A program made the position numbers and the translations under genes. From Loripinus fragilis (Eukaryota; Mollusca; Bivalvia; Lucinida; Lucinidae), in assembly GCA_964019695.1 (NCBI GenBank), contig OZ026524.1:23891656-23955655 (forward strand): a stretch of 64,000 bases of DNA. Reading direction: 5' to 3'. Positions 23,798 through 35,289 of this stretch are shown here, piece after piece (within the stretch, counting starts at the first letter, position 1; each line of letters begins with the position of its first letter). The notes under the pieces were generated by a model. That model saw only the letters and a program-made list of their open reading frames with translations. It made no database searches and was not told the DNA's origin.

Positions 23798-26700
23798 TAT
23801 CACTGAGCCAATGCGCACAGGGACCTCGTAATCTTAAGCTGATTACTCTATTACTGAGGCAAAGCGCACAGGGACCTCTCAATCTTAAGCTGATCACTCT
23901 ATCACTGAGCCAATGCACACAGGAACCTCTCAATCTCTAGCTGATCACTCTATTACTGAGCCAATGCGCACAGAAACCTCTCAATCTCTAGCTGATTACT
24001 CTATTACTGAGCCAATGCGCACAGGGACCTCTCAATTTTTAGCTGATCACTCTATCACTGAGCCAATGCACACAGAAACCTCTCAATCTCTAGCTGATTA
24101 CTCTATTACTGAGCCAATGCACACAGAAACCTCTCAATCTCTAGCTGATCACTCTATTACTGAGCCAATGCACACAGAAACCTCTCAATCTCTAGCTGAT
24201 CACTCTATCACTGAGCCAATGCACACAGAAACCTCTCAATCTCTAGCTGATCACTCTATTACTGAGCCAATGCGCACAGGAACCTCTCAATCTCTAGCTG
24301 ATTACTCTATTACTGAGCCAATGCGCAAAGGGACCTCTCAATCTCTAGCTGATCACTCTATTACTGAGCCAATGCGCACAGAAACCTCTCAATCTCTAGC
24401 TGATTACTCTATTACTGAGCCAATGCGCACAGGGACCTCTCAATCTCTAGCTGATCACTCTATCACTGAGCCAATGCGCACAGAAACCTCTCAATCTCTA
24501 GCTGATTACTCTATTACTGAGCCAATGCGCACAGGGACCTCTCAATTTTTAGCTGATCACTCTATCACTGAGCCAATGCACACAGGAACCTCTCAATCTT
24601 TAGCTGATTACTCTATTACTGAGCCAATGCGCACAGGAACCTCTCAATCTTAAGCTGATCACTCTATCACTGAGCCAATGCACACAGAAACCTCTCAATC
24701 TCTAGCTGATTACTCTATAAATGAGCCAATGCGCAAAGGGACCTCTCAAGTTTTAGCTGATCACTCTATCACTGAGCCAATGCACACAGGAACATCTCAA
24801 TCTTTAGCTGATTACTCTATTACTGAGCCAATGCGCACAGGGACCTCTCAATCTCTAGCTGATCACTCTATTACTGAGCCAATGCACACAGAAACCTCTC
24901 AATCTCTAGCTGATCACTCTATCACTGAGCCAATGCGCACAGAAACCTCTCAATCTCTAGCTGATTACTCTATTACTGAGCCAATGCACACAGAAACCTC
25001 TCAATCTCTAGCTGATCACTCTATTACTGAGCCAATGCACACAGAAACCTCTCAATCCATAGCTGATCACTCTATCACTGAGCCAATGCACACAGAAACC
25101 TCTCAATCTCTAGCTGATTACTCTATTACTGAGCCAATGCGCTCATGAACCTCTCATTCTTAAGCTGATCACTCTATTACTGAGCCAATGCACACAGAAA
25201 CCTCTCAATCTCTAGCTGATCACTCTATCACTGAGCCAATGCACACAGAAACCTCTCAATCTCTAGCTGATCACTCTATTACTGAGCCAATGCGCACAGG
25301 AACCTCTCAATCTCTAGCTGATCACTCTATTACTGAGCCAATGCGCACAGAAACCTCTCAATCTCTAGCTGATTACTCTATTACTGAGCCAATGCGCACA
25401 GGGACCTCTCAATCTCTAGCTGATCACTCTATCACTGAGCCAATGCGCACAGAAACCTCTCAATCTCTAGCTGATTACTCTATTACTGAGCCAATGCGCA
25501 AAGGGACCTCTCAATCTCTAGCTGATCACTCTATTACTGAGCCAATGCGCACAGAAACCTCTCAATCTCTAGCTGATTACTCTATTACTGTGCCAATGCG
25601 CACAGGGACCTCTCAATCTCTAGCTGATCACTCTATCACTGAGCCAATGCGCACAGAAACCTCTCAATCTCTAGCTGATTACTCTATAACTGAGCCAATG
25701 CGCACAGGGACCTCTCAATTTTTAGCTGATCACTCTATCACTGAGCCAATGCACACAGGAACCTCTCAATCTTTAGCTGATTACTCTATTACTGAGCCAT
25801 TGCGCACAGGAACCTCTCAATCTTAAGCTGATCACTCTATCACTGAGCCAATGCACACAGAAACCTCTCAATCTCTAGCTGATTACTCTATTACTGAGCC
25901 AATGCGCACAGGGACCTCTCAAGTTTTAGCTGATCACTCTATCACTGAGCCAATGCACACAGGAACATCTCAATCTTTAGCTGATTACTCTATTACTGAG
26001 CCAATGCGCACAGGGACCTCTCAATTTTTAGCTGATCACTCTATCACTGAGCCAATGCACACAGGAACTTCTCAATCTTAAGCTGATCACTCTATCACTG
26101 AGCCAACGCACACAGAAACCTCTCAATCTTTAGCTGATCACTCTATTACTGAGCCAATGCACACAGAAACATCTCAATCTTTAGCTGATTACTCTATTAC
26201 TGAGCCAATGCGCACAGGGACCTCTCAAGTTTTAGCTGATCACTCTATCACTGAGCCAATGCACACAGAAACCTCTCAATCTTTAGCTGATTACTCTTTT
26301 ACTGAGCCAATGCGCACAGGGACCTCTCAAGTTTTAGCTGATCACTCTATCACTGAGCCAATGCACACAGAAACCTCTCAATCTTCAGCTGATTACTCTA
26401 TTACTGAGCCAATGCGCACAGGGACCTCTCAATTTTTAGCTGATCACTCTATCACTGAGCCAATGCACACAGGAACCTCTCAATCTTTAGCTGATTACTC
26501 TATCACTGAGCCAATGCGCACAGGAACCTCTCAATCTTAAGCTGATCACTCTATCACTGAGCCAATGCACACAGGAACCTCTCAATCTCTAGCTGATCAC
26601 TCTATCACTGAGCCAATGCACACAGAAACCTCTCAATCTCTAGCTGATTACTCTATTACTGAGCCAATACACACAGAAACCTCTCAATCTCTAGCTGATT

Positions 26701-28407
26701 ACTCTATTACTGAGCCAATGCGCACAGGAACCTCTCAATCTCTAGCTGATTACTCTATTACTGAGCCAATGCGCACAGGGACCTCTCAATTTTTAGCTGA
26801 TCACTCTATCACTGAGCCAATGCACACAGAAACCTCTCAATCTTAAGCTGATCACTCTATCACTGAGCCAATGCACACAGGAACATCTCAATCTTTAGCT
26901 GATTACTCTATTACTGAGCCAATGCGCACAGGGACCTCTCAAGTTTTAGCTGATCACTCTATCACTGAGCCAATGCACACAGAAACCTCTCAATCTTTAG
27001 CTGATTACTCTATTACTGAGCCAATGCGCACAGGGACCTCTCAAGTTTTAGCTGATCACTCTATCACTGAGCCAATGCACACAGAAACCTCTCAATCTTT
27101 AGCTGATTACTCTATTACTGAGCCAATGCGCACAGGGACCTCTCAATTTTTACCTGATCACTCTATCACTGAGCCAATGCACACAGGAACCTCTCAATCT
27201 CTAGCTGATTACTCTATTACTGAGCCAATGCGCACAGAAACCTCTCAATCTCTAGCTGATCACTCTATTACTGAGCCAATGCACACAGAAACCTCTCAAT
27301 CTCTAGCTGATTACTCTATTACTGAGCCAATGCGCACAGAAACCTCTCAATCTCTAGCTGATCACTCTATTACTGAGCCAATGCACACAGAATCCTCTCA
27401 ATCTCTAGCTGATTACTCTATTACTGAGCCAATGCGCACAGAAACCTCTCAATCTCTAGCTGATTACTCTATTACTGAGCCAATGCACACAGAAACCTCT
27501 CAATCTCTAGCTGATCACTCTATCACTGAGCCAATGCGCACAGGAACCTCTCAATCTCTAGCTGATTACTCTATTACTGAGCCAATGCACACAGAAACCT
27601 CTCAATCTCTAGCTGATCACTCTATCACTGAGCCAATGCGCACAGGAACCTCTCAATCTCTAGCTGATTACTCTATCACTGAGCCAATGCGCACCGGGAC
27701 CTCTCAATCTTAAGCTGATTACTCTATCACTGAGCCAATGCACACAGAAACCTCTCAATCTCTAGCTGATTACTCTCTTACTGAGCCAATGCACACAGAA
27801 ACCTCTCAATCTCTAGCTGATTACTCTATTACTGAGCCAATGCGCACAGTAACCTCTCAATCTTAAGCTGATTACTCTATCACTGAGCCAATGCACACAG
27901 AAACCTCTCAATCTCTAGCTGATTACTCTCTTACTGAGCCAATGCGCACAGGGACCTCTCAATCCTAAGCTGATCACTCTATCACTGAGCCAATGCGCAC
28001 AGAAACCTCTCAATCTCTAGCTGATTACTCTATTACTGAGCCAATGCACACAGGGACCTCTCAAGTTTTAGCTGATCACTCTATCACTGAGCCAATGCAC
28101 ACAGAAACCTCTCAATCTCTAGCTGATTACTCTATTACTGAGCCAATGCGCACAGGAACCTCTCAATCCTAAGCTGATCACTCTATTACTGAGCCAATGC
28201 GCACCGGGACCTCTCAATCTTAAGCTGATTACTCTATTACTGAGCCAATGGGCACAGGGACCTCTCAAGTTTTAGCTGATCACTCTACCAGTGAGCCAAT
28301 GCACACAGAAACCTCTCAATCTTTAGCTGATTACTCTATCACTAAGTCAATACGCACAGGGACCTCGTAATCTTAAGTTGACCACTCTATCACTGAGCCA
28401 ATGCGCA
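23798..28407 (-). repeat. 51-bp satellite, array B (minus orientation)
   Basis: About 90 units of the 51-bp satellite, read on this strand as ACTGAGCCAATGCGCACAG with CTCTCAATCTCTAGCTGATC; that is, inverted relative to arrays A and C. The final unit is followed by AAAGAAGGCATGATG, the reverse complement of the sequence preceding array A. Long plus-strand frames (for example 26871-27713) end at each unit carrying TCTTAAGCTGAT, so they are periodic artefacts. Confidence 0.95.
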
Positions 28408-29037
28408 AAGAAGGCATGATGTGAATCAGATATGGGATTAGTAAATGCTCAGACAAGCAAGCACATGTGCAAAATCATACTAGAACTATTGCAGATAACT
28501 AATGCAAAGTAAGTCCTTAAGTTAGTAAGTGCTAAGACATAACTAACACCTTAAGACTCACTGGATAGCTGCACATGCGTAAACTATGCGGGAGTTTTAT
28601 ATTACTATTTAGACTAAAGCTTTACAGCACTAGCTCGATATCGGTTGACTAACACACCTCAGCTCAAAAGTCCAGACAAAGTCCCCACTTTATTTCATAT
28701 AATGACGCAACCATCGGTCGACTACGATGAGTCGAACTCTCAAACTGGAACCATGGTCTGCAGACTACATTTGTAGTGCTAAAAGTTTGAGACTTGAACT
28801 TGACATTAATCTCATCTGGTGATAATGATCATTGAGAAGCTTTTCAGAATATAAAGCATATGATTCAAATACGTGAAAATCGAATCAGTTTACCCTTGAG
28901 GGGACAGACTATGTCTTAATTGATTGTTGGCTGATTAAATTTGACAAAGTTTTATAGGAAACGCAGATAATTATACATTTTCGATTTTAGAAGCCAACAA
29001 ATATTATTAACAACTGTCACATTAATGAAACTTACAG
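28408..29037 (-). repeat. Unique flank forming the right arm of the large inverted repeat
   Basis: Inverted, slightly diverged copy of 11747-12375. It ends CATTAATGAAACTTACAG, and the next base already lies inside a 51-bp unit of array C, so the copy joins the satellite abruptly in mid-unit. Confidence 0.9.
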
Positions 29038-31257
29038 TAATCAGCTAGAGATTGAGAGGTTTCTGTGCGCATTGGCTCAGTGATAGAGTAATCAGCTAGA
29101 GATTGAGAGGTTTCTGTGCGCATTGGCTCAGTAATAGAGTGTTCAGCTAGAGATTGAGATGTTTCTGTGTGCATTGGCTCAGTAATAGAGTAATCAGCTA
29201 AAGATTGAGAGGTTTCTGTGCGCATTGGCTCAGTGATAGAGTGATCAGCTTAGGATTGAGAGGTCCCTGTGCGCATTGGCTCAGTAATAGAGTAATCAGC
29301 TAAAGATTGAGAGGTTTCTGTGCGCATTGGCTCAGTGATAGAGTGATCAGCTAGAGATTGAGAGGTTTCTGTGCGCATTGGCTCAGTAATAGAGTGATCA
29401 GCTAGAGATTGAGAGGTTTCTGTGCGCATTGGCTCAGTAATAGAGTGATCAGCTAGAGATTGAGAGGTTTCTGTGCGCATTGGCTCAGTAATAGAGTAAT
29501 CAGCTAGAGATTGAGAGGTTTCTGTGCGCATTGGCTCAGTGATAGAGTGATCAGCTAGAGACTGAGAGGTTTCTGTGTGCATTGGCTCAGTAATAGAGTA
29601 ATCAGCTAGAGATTGAGAGGTTCCTGTGCGCATTGGCTCAGTAATAGAGTAATCAGCTAGAGATTGAGAGGTTTCTGTGCGCATTGGCTCAGTGATAGAG
29701 TGATCAGCTAGAGATTGAGAGGTTTCTGTGTGCATTGGCTCAGTAATAGAGTAATCAGCTAGAGATTGAGAGGTTTCTGTGTGCATTGGCTCAGTGATAG
29801 AGTGATCAGCTAAAAATTGAGAGGTCCCTGTGCGCATTGGCTCAGTAATAGAGTAATCAGCTAAAGATTGAGATGTTCCTGTGTGCATTGGCTCAGTGAT
29901 AGAGTGATCAGCTAAAACTTGAGAGGTCCCTGTGTGCATTGGCTCAGTAATAGAGTAATCAGCTAGAGATTGAGAGGTTTCTGTGTGCATTGGCTCAGTG
30001 ATAGAGTGATCAGCTTAAGATTGAGAGGTCCTTGTGCCCATTGGCTCAGTGATAGAGTGATCAGCTTAAGATTTAGAGGTCCCTGTGTGCATTGTTTTAG
30101 TGATAGAGTAATCAGCTAGAGATTGAGAGGTTTCTGTGTGCATTGGCTCAGTAATAGAGTAATCAGCTAAAACTTGAGAGGTCCCTGTGCGCATTGGCTC
30201 AGTAATAGAGTAATCAGCTAGAGATTGAGAGGTTTCTGTGTGCATTGGCTCAGTGATAGAGTGATCAGCTAAAACTTGAGAGGTCCCTGTGCGCATTGGC
30301 TCAGTAATAGAGTGATCAGCTAGAGATTGAGAGGTTTCTGTGTGCATTGGCTCAGTAATAGAGTAATCAGCTAGAGATTGAGAGGTTTCTGTGCGCATTG
30401 GCTCAGTAATAGAGTGATCAGCTAGAGATTGAGAGGTTTCTGTGTGCATTGGCTCAGTAATAGAGTAATCAGCTAGAGATTGAGAGGTTTCTGTGCGCAT
30501 TGGCTCAGTAATAGAGTGATCAGCTAGAGATTGAGAGGTTTCTGTGTGCATTGGCTCAGTGATAGAGTGATCAGCTAAAACTTGAGAGGTCCCTGTGCGC
30601 ATTGGCTCAGTAATAGAGTGATCAGCTAGAGATTGAGAGGTTTCTGTGTGCATTGGCTCAGTAATAGAGTAATCAGCTAGAGATTGAGAGGTTTCTGTGC
30701 GCATTGGCTCAGTAATAGAGTGATCAGCTAGAGATTGAGAGGTTTCTGTGTGCATTGGCTCAGTGATAGAGTGATCAGCTAGAGATTTAAAGGTTTCTGT
30801 GCGCATTGGCTCAGTGATAGAGTGATCAGCTAGAGATTGAGAGGTTTCTGTGCGCATTGGCTCAGTGATAGAGTAATCAGCTAGAGATTGAGAGGTTTCT
30901 GTGTGCATTGGCTCAGTGATAGAGTAATCAGCTAGAGATTGAGAGGTTTCTGTGTGCATTGGCTCAGTGATAGAGTGATCAGCTAGAGATTGAGAGGTTT
31001 CTGTGTGCATTGGCTCAGTAATAGAGTAATCAGCTAGAGATTGAGAGGTTTCTGTGCGCATGGGCTCAGTGATAGAGTGATCAGCTTAAGATTTAGAGGT
31101 CCCTGTGTGCATTGGTTTAGTGATAGAGTGATCAGCTTAAGATTTTGAGGTCCCTGTGTGCATTGGTTTAGTGATAGAGTGATCAGCTTAAGATTTAGAG
31201 GTCCCTGTGTGCATTGGCTCAATGTTAGAGTAATCTGCTTAAGATTGAGAGGTCCCT
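29038..31257 (+). repeat. 51-bp satellite, array C (plus orientation)
   Basis: About 43 units in the same orientation as array A. The left edge starts mid-unit (TAATCAGCTAGAGATTGAG). The right edge grades into more variable units (ATTGGTTTAGTGATAG, TCAATGTTAGAG) and then the tRNA-like terminal copy. Long minus-strand frames, including 30066-31061, follow from the period and are not treated as genes. Confidence 0.95.
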
Positions 31258-31316
31258 TTGGCTCAGTAATAGAGTGGTCAACTTAGGATTGAGAGGTCCC
31301 GGGTTTGAACCTTACG
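31258..31316 (+). repeat. tRNA-like SINE head with B box, terminal copy of the 51-bp satellite
   Basis: Reads TTGGCTCAGTAATAGAGTGG (A-box-like), TCAACTTAGGATTGAG (anticodon arm, 7-nt loop CTTAGGA) and GAGGTCCCGGGTTTGAACC (variable loop plus T-arm/B-box-like). Every other unit jumps from GGTCCC straight to TGTGCGCATTGG. This copy alone continues into the B box, so it looks like the ancestral element from which the satellite expanded. The T stem pairs poorly and the conserved loop C is T, so a functional tRNA is unlikely. Confidence 0.7.
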
Positions 31317-31334
31317 AAATTATTGTTTTGTGTT

Positions 31335-31515
31335 GTGCAGCTCAGTACTGGCTAGCACCCAAGAAAACATACCACATAACTTGTATTTTGCCTAGGACAT
31401 AAAGCATCACTGCCTAGTACTGGCTGGCACTCAAGAAAACGCCCGACACTGCTCAGTACTGGTTAGCACCCAAGAAAACTCACGACATAACTTGTATTTT
31501 GCCTAGAACATCAAT
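31335..31515. repeat. Short tandem repeat downstream of the SINE head
   Basis: Three copies of CTCAGTACTGGYTAGCACYC followed by AAGAAAAC, at about 31340, 31412 and 31450. The first and third extend through ACATAACTTGTATTTTGCCT. This may be the body or tail of the SINE whose head seeded the 51-bp arrays. Confidence 0.65.
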
Positions 31516-31553
31516 CACCAACTTAAACAAAGATTTATGCTTTCTGAACGAAA

Positions 31554-31677
31554 AGTAAGTGAGTATGACCAGGAAACGCCACAATCACACACTGCAAACA
31601 ACCCATGGCACCGTGAGAAAAGTCAAAGAACGATAACATCGATCTGACATTCAGAACACAACATAAGTAAAGCAACC

Positions 31678-31746
<69 letters not shown>

Positions 31747-31890
31747 TTGGATGATTGCAAAACTAGAAAAGACACAAAGTACTACAAAACTTATCAAGGA
31801 CATAACGCAAAAAAACAAAAACAATGTGAGCAACAATAAATAAACAACAGTTGAGCCTCCACATCAGACCTGACAGCAGCTGCAGCCTAG
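31554..31890 (-). repeat. Retroelement 3'-tail repeat, copy c (antisense) with (TC)n
   Basis: Begins GTAAGTGAGTATGACCAGGA, then CCACAATCACACACTGCA, CCCATGGCACCGTGAGAAAA, GTCAAAGAACGATAACA, CATTCAGAACACAAC, AGCAACCAGC, a (TC)n tract, GCAAAACTAGAAAAGACAC and GAGCAACAATAAATAAACAA. Same block order as copy a and reverse complement of copies b and d. The (TC)n sits exactly where the other copies have the short AGCTCTCT. Confidence 0.75.
31681..31739. repeat. (TC)n dinucleotide microsatellite
   Basis: About 29 uninterrupted TC repeats, expanded from a TCTCT already present in the retroelement tail. Confidence 0.97.
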
Positions 31891-32951
31891 ATTCTGATGT
31901 TGTAACACAAATTGGCTTAGCTCGCAGACTCATGTCCCTGATTGTCCAACCAAGCCCACGGACCTAAGAAAACTAAAACATTTCGGTAAACATGGGAGAA
32001 AATCCATAAATGGTGTAAAAAGAACATAGCGGCAGGAAAAGAATCACCGCTACATATGCATTTCAAATAACTATAAGTTCATTAAAAGAAATACGTTTTT
32101 GTTAATGTAATAAAATAATGTGTCCTACGAGGGCTGTTCAAATATGAATGCAAGTAGCTTCATAACTTTCTTCACATTTATGCTACGACAAAATGGTAAC
32201 CGTTTCTATAAAGGACTATATGTCACCTTTAAACTGGCACCATACCTAAAGAAAAATACAATATATTTATTGAGTTATAGCCCTTTAGCCCATGACCCAC
32301 CCACTTCCTTTTGTTTTCAGCCAATCAGTAGCAAGAAATGCACCATATTCAGCGTGGTATATTTTCCATAACCAACACTTTTGTGAGACTCATTCCCATA
32401 ACTTGATGAGAGGAAATTGCAGTCAAAAATGTTAATTTCACCAAATTTAGTTTTATTTTTAGAACCCTAAATAAAACTGTGAGAAGAATATTGACACAAA
32501 ATGATGTAAATTTCAAATGTTAGCTGTTTCACAGAAAAGAGGCGACGGCAGAAAACACCGACCAGGCTGCACATGTACATTGAAACCTGGTCAGAAATTA
32601 CACTGCTTGCCCAAAAATGCTTTTGATAAAGACAGCATGACCAAACGGCACATGAATATACAAGCTGACCTGAGTGTCTACACTGTTTGAGAATCAGGAT
32701 AGAATGCACAAACAGTGGGGACTGATCAGCCTATACATCTGTAACGTGTGATCAACAAAATGCTTCCAAGATAATTTTGAAAAAAAAAATCTCACAAAAA
32801 TGCTGCTAATAAAAATCCAATTTTCCCATGTGAACGCATCAAGGACTAAAAAAGAAATGAGAGACTCCTAAACGAAATGTAGCAAAATGCTACATAATGT
32901 GTATATTTCAGGATGTGAAACCAACACAGGAAACAGCTGGGTCAGGGCTAA

Positions 32952-33053
32952 ATAGGTTATACAATGTTTTGTGTTTGTTATGAAATATACACTCGGGAGC
33001 TCCGCTCCCTCGTATATATTCCATAACCAACGCAAAACATTGAATAACCTATA
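32952..33053. repeat. Near-perfect ~48-bp-arm hairpin
   Basis: Arms run from ATAGGTTATACAATGTTTTG to ACTCGGGAGC and back from CTCCCTCGTATATATT to ATTGAATAACCTAT. Only a few mismatches and a four-base tip (TCCG) are seen. It could fold as DNA cruciform or as RNA. Confidence 0.8.
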
Positions 33054-33990
33054 CTTAAATGAGGGTCATGTTAGTATACTAACAAACTCAATGCTTTGAA
33101 CATATACCAGTGATATAGACGAGCGTATAATTCTTCGATAAATAAGTGAAATTTCTTCAAATGTTTAAGGAAGTATCCCCACATTCTTATATAATGGTTC
33201 TGTGAAAGTTGCGAAAATCGGACATGCTTTTGTTAAATTACAACGAATCGTTTTCACTTAAGTCTCCTTATGTTTGGAAATAAATGGTAAACAAAACACC
33301 ACCTGTCAGTTTTCAGTTAAACTTATCTCTAACAAAATGCACGAAGCAACATTTAAACTAGTTTTAACTCAAAGACAATATGTTGATCGCTCATACTGAA
33401 TTGTTGCTACAAATTATTGATGGATAGTGGGTAATTTTCAAACGCTGCAAAGCATTTTTACTTATTCAAAATGCCTTAATTGAAGGGGTTATAGAAATTA
33501 TACTTAATTTTTTTGTCATAACATTGAGGCTTTATTCTAAATTTGAACGTAAACTTTACGTTTGACCACTATAGGCATTATTTACAATAAAATTACTCAC
33601 CTGGTCTTAAGGACTAGACAGATTGAACATATTTTAATTAATGTAAACAAGTCATTAAGAAGCAGAAAGTGCTTGAAAAATGATATAAAATGTGATAACT
33701 ATGTAAATAGAGGACGGTGCGTTTTGAAAACTCCCTTATGATATATTTAGCATGTTTTCAGCAAAACGCAAAGAAAGTGACACTGCGATGTTCATTATAA
33801 CATCACCAGTAGATAATTCAAAATGACGCTTATCATAAAATTAATGACGTCACAAACGTGCCTGTTTTCTCGAGATTGAAATAGGATTATATAAACTTTT
33901 TCCTGCAAGCAACTTTTGGATTGTTACTTGAACTTGCATTTAAATTTTGGTGCCATTTTGTCTAAAACTTACAAAGATATAGAGGATATT

Positions 33991-34132
33991 CAAATTTTTG
34001 GAATGAATATGCCATTTATTTCATCGAGTGAAGAGAAAAAAGCATTTTTCATGAGTGGCGAAGCCACGAATGAAATATTCATTTTCTCGCTTCACGAGAT
34101 GAAATAAATGGTAAATTCATTCCAAAAATTTG
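33991..34132. repeat. Near-perfect ~70-bp-arm hairpin
   Basis: Arms start CAAATTTTTGGAATGAATAT and end ATTCATTCCAAAAATTTG, meeting at a GTGGC-GAA-GCCAC tip. Most of the arm length pairs. The open frame at 33916-34107 simply runs through it. Confidence 0.85.
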
Positions 34133-34454
34133 AATTTTCTTTTTATTATATACAGTTTTAAGCAGGGTAGATTTTTAGCACTAAATGACGCCATACGCGG
34201 TCGCACATTACGTCATATTAATGATGACGTTTGATAACGTGCAATGTCGGCCAAAGCTGAAACCATAGGAGCAGGAGCAGAAAAAGTGAAAATTTCAGCA
34301 GATCGCGACAAATTAATTACCAAAATATTTCTTGCGATCTAACTAAGAAAATGAATACCCACACTTTGTGTTTTTGTCCACTTATAAGAAAGTTACAGGC
34401 ATTTGAAATTCTGAAGAGGGCTAAAGAAAGTCAATGGACGAAGCAGAGGACATC

Positions 34455-34535
34455 CAATTTCACCCGTGAAATACAACTTATATTTTCACTGCAGTGAAAA
34501 TACAGCTTTTTATATTTTCACGGCTGTGAAATACA
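34455..34535. repeat. Cluster of three nested short palindromes
   Basis: ATTTCACCCGTGAAAT, TTTTCACTGCAGTGAAAA and ATTTTCACGGCTGTGAAAT lie within 80 bp. Each is self-complementary, and the outer two also pair with one another, so alternative cruciforms are possible. Confidence 0.75.
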
Positions 34536-35169
34536 GCTTATTTTTAAATATGCATTATATTTAATCAATATATTCCTGTATTTCATTACTTTGTATATAA
34601 TAAATGACACTATTTCCGCACTTGTACCAAATCGTGCATTGCAATTTGCTTCAGAAAAACGTCAGTATACAGGAATGGCCTTTATATAAGGTCTGTAACT
34701 CGAGAAATATAGTGCGTGTTTCTTTATGTCTGGTGCCATTTTAAAGGCGACAAATAGTTCTTTCCAGAAAGGTATGCCATTTTGCCGTAGCATATATGTG
34801 AAGAAAATTATGAAGCTACTTACATTCATATTTGAACAGCCCTCGTATTTATTCTAGATATGAACGATAATTTTGGCCTTCATATTTTTAGAAAATAAGG
34901 TTTTAGCTTAATTAATAAGAAGTATGCATATAAGCTCGCTGCTTTCTGTTTTCATTTATTAGCCAAATGCAAGTAGTGTATGCTCTGCGAAATATTATGT
35001 GATTTCTCTTCATTTCTATCCCCCAACTTTGAAAAAAAGTTGAGTGGGCATATCACGTTGGGCTTGACCGTCCATCCATTCTTCTGTCCATCTATTTGTG
35101 TGTCCGTTCAACGTTTGTTTAGTTAGGATCCATCGTTAATAAATAGCTGACCTGTATTGTTTTAGTCTT

Positions 35170-35267
35170 AGTTATCTCCCTTTGTGGAGTTATGCTTCTT
35201 TTAAAAGGTCACATGATATTTTGTAAATAAGATATCTCAAAAGCTATTACAATTAGAAGCTTCAAAC
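35170..35267. repeat. Left fragment of a ~150-bp degenerate tandem repeat
   Basis: Contains AGATATCTCAAAAGCTATTA and AGAAGCTTCAAAC, matching units at 37420-38170. The match stops at TTCAAAC and resumes at GGTCAGCTGATAG after the retroelement, which identifies the insertion point. Confidence 0.65.
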
Positions 35268-35289
35268 CAGAAATTCCATAGGAGGTTTG

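Larger units (their letters stand above)
32128..34845. mobile_element. 2.7-kb non-autonomous element with 127-bp TIRs and TA target duplication
   Basis: The left end (32128-32254) starts CGAGGGCTGTTCAAATATGA. The right end (34719-34845) is its reverse complement with roughly 85 percent match through TAGCTTCATAA, TTCTTCACAT, GCTACG, CAAAATGG, CCTTTAAA and TAAAGAAA. A TA flanks each end (32126-32127 and 34846-34847), as for Tc1/mariner elements. No transposase was recognised. The open frame at 32120-32371 is mostly the TIR read through. The interior carries three hairpin structures. It is probably a deletion derivative or foldback-like passenger of a mariner-type transposon. Confidence 0.85.

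Noticed and set aside
12918..31061. Large repeat proteins with a 17-residue ...SQSLADYSITEP unit on either strand
   Set aside because: They exist because 51 is a multiple of three. They end wherever a unit carries TCTTAAGCTGAT, occur in opposite strands in different arrays, and the DNA unit is better explained as a tRNA-like SINE head.
12376..31257. CRISPR-like array
   Set aside because: Units are contiguous tandem repeats without unique spacers, and the DNA is eukaryotic.
31258..31330. Functional tRNA-Leu (TAA-type anticodon region)
   Set aside because: The T stem pairs poorly, the conserved T-loop cytosine is T, there is no acceptor pairing, and the long variable arm of tRNA-Leu is missing.
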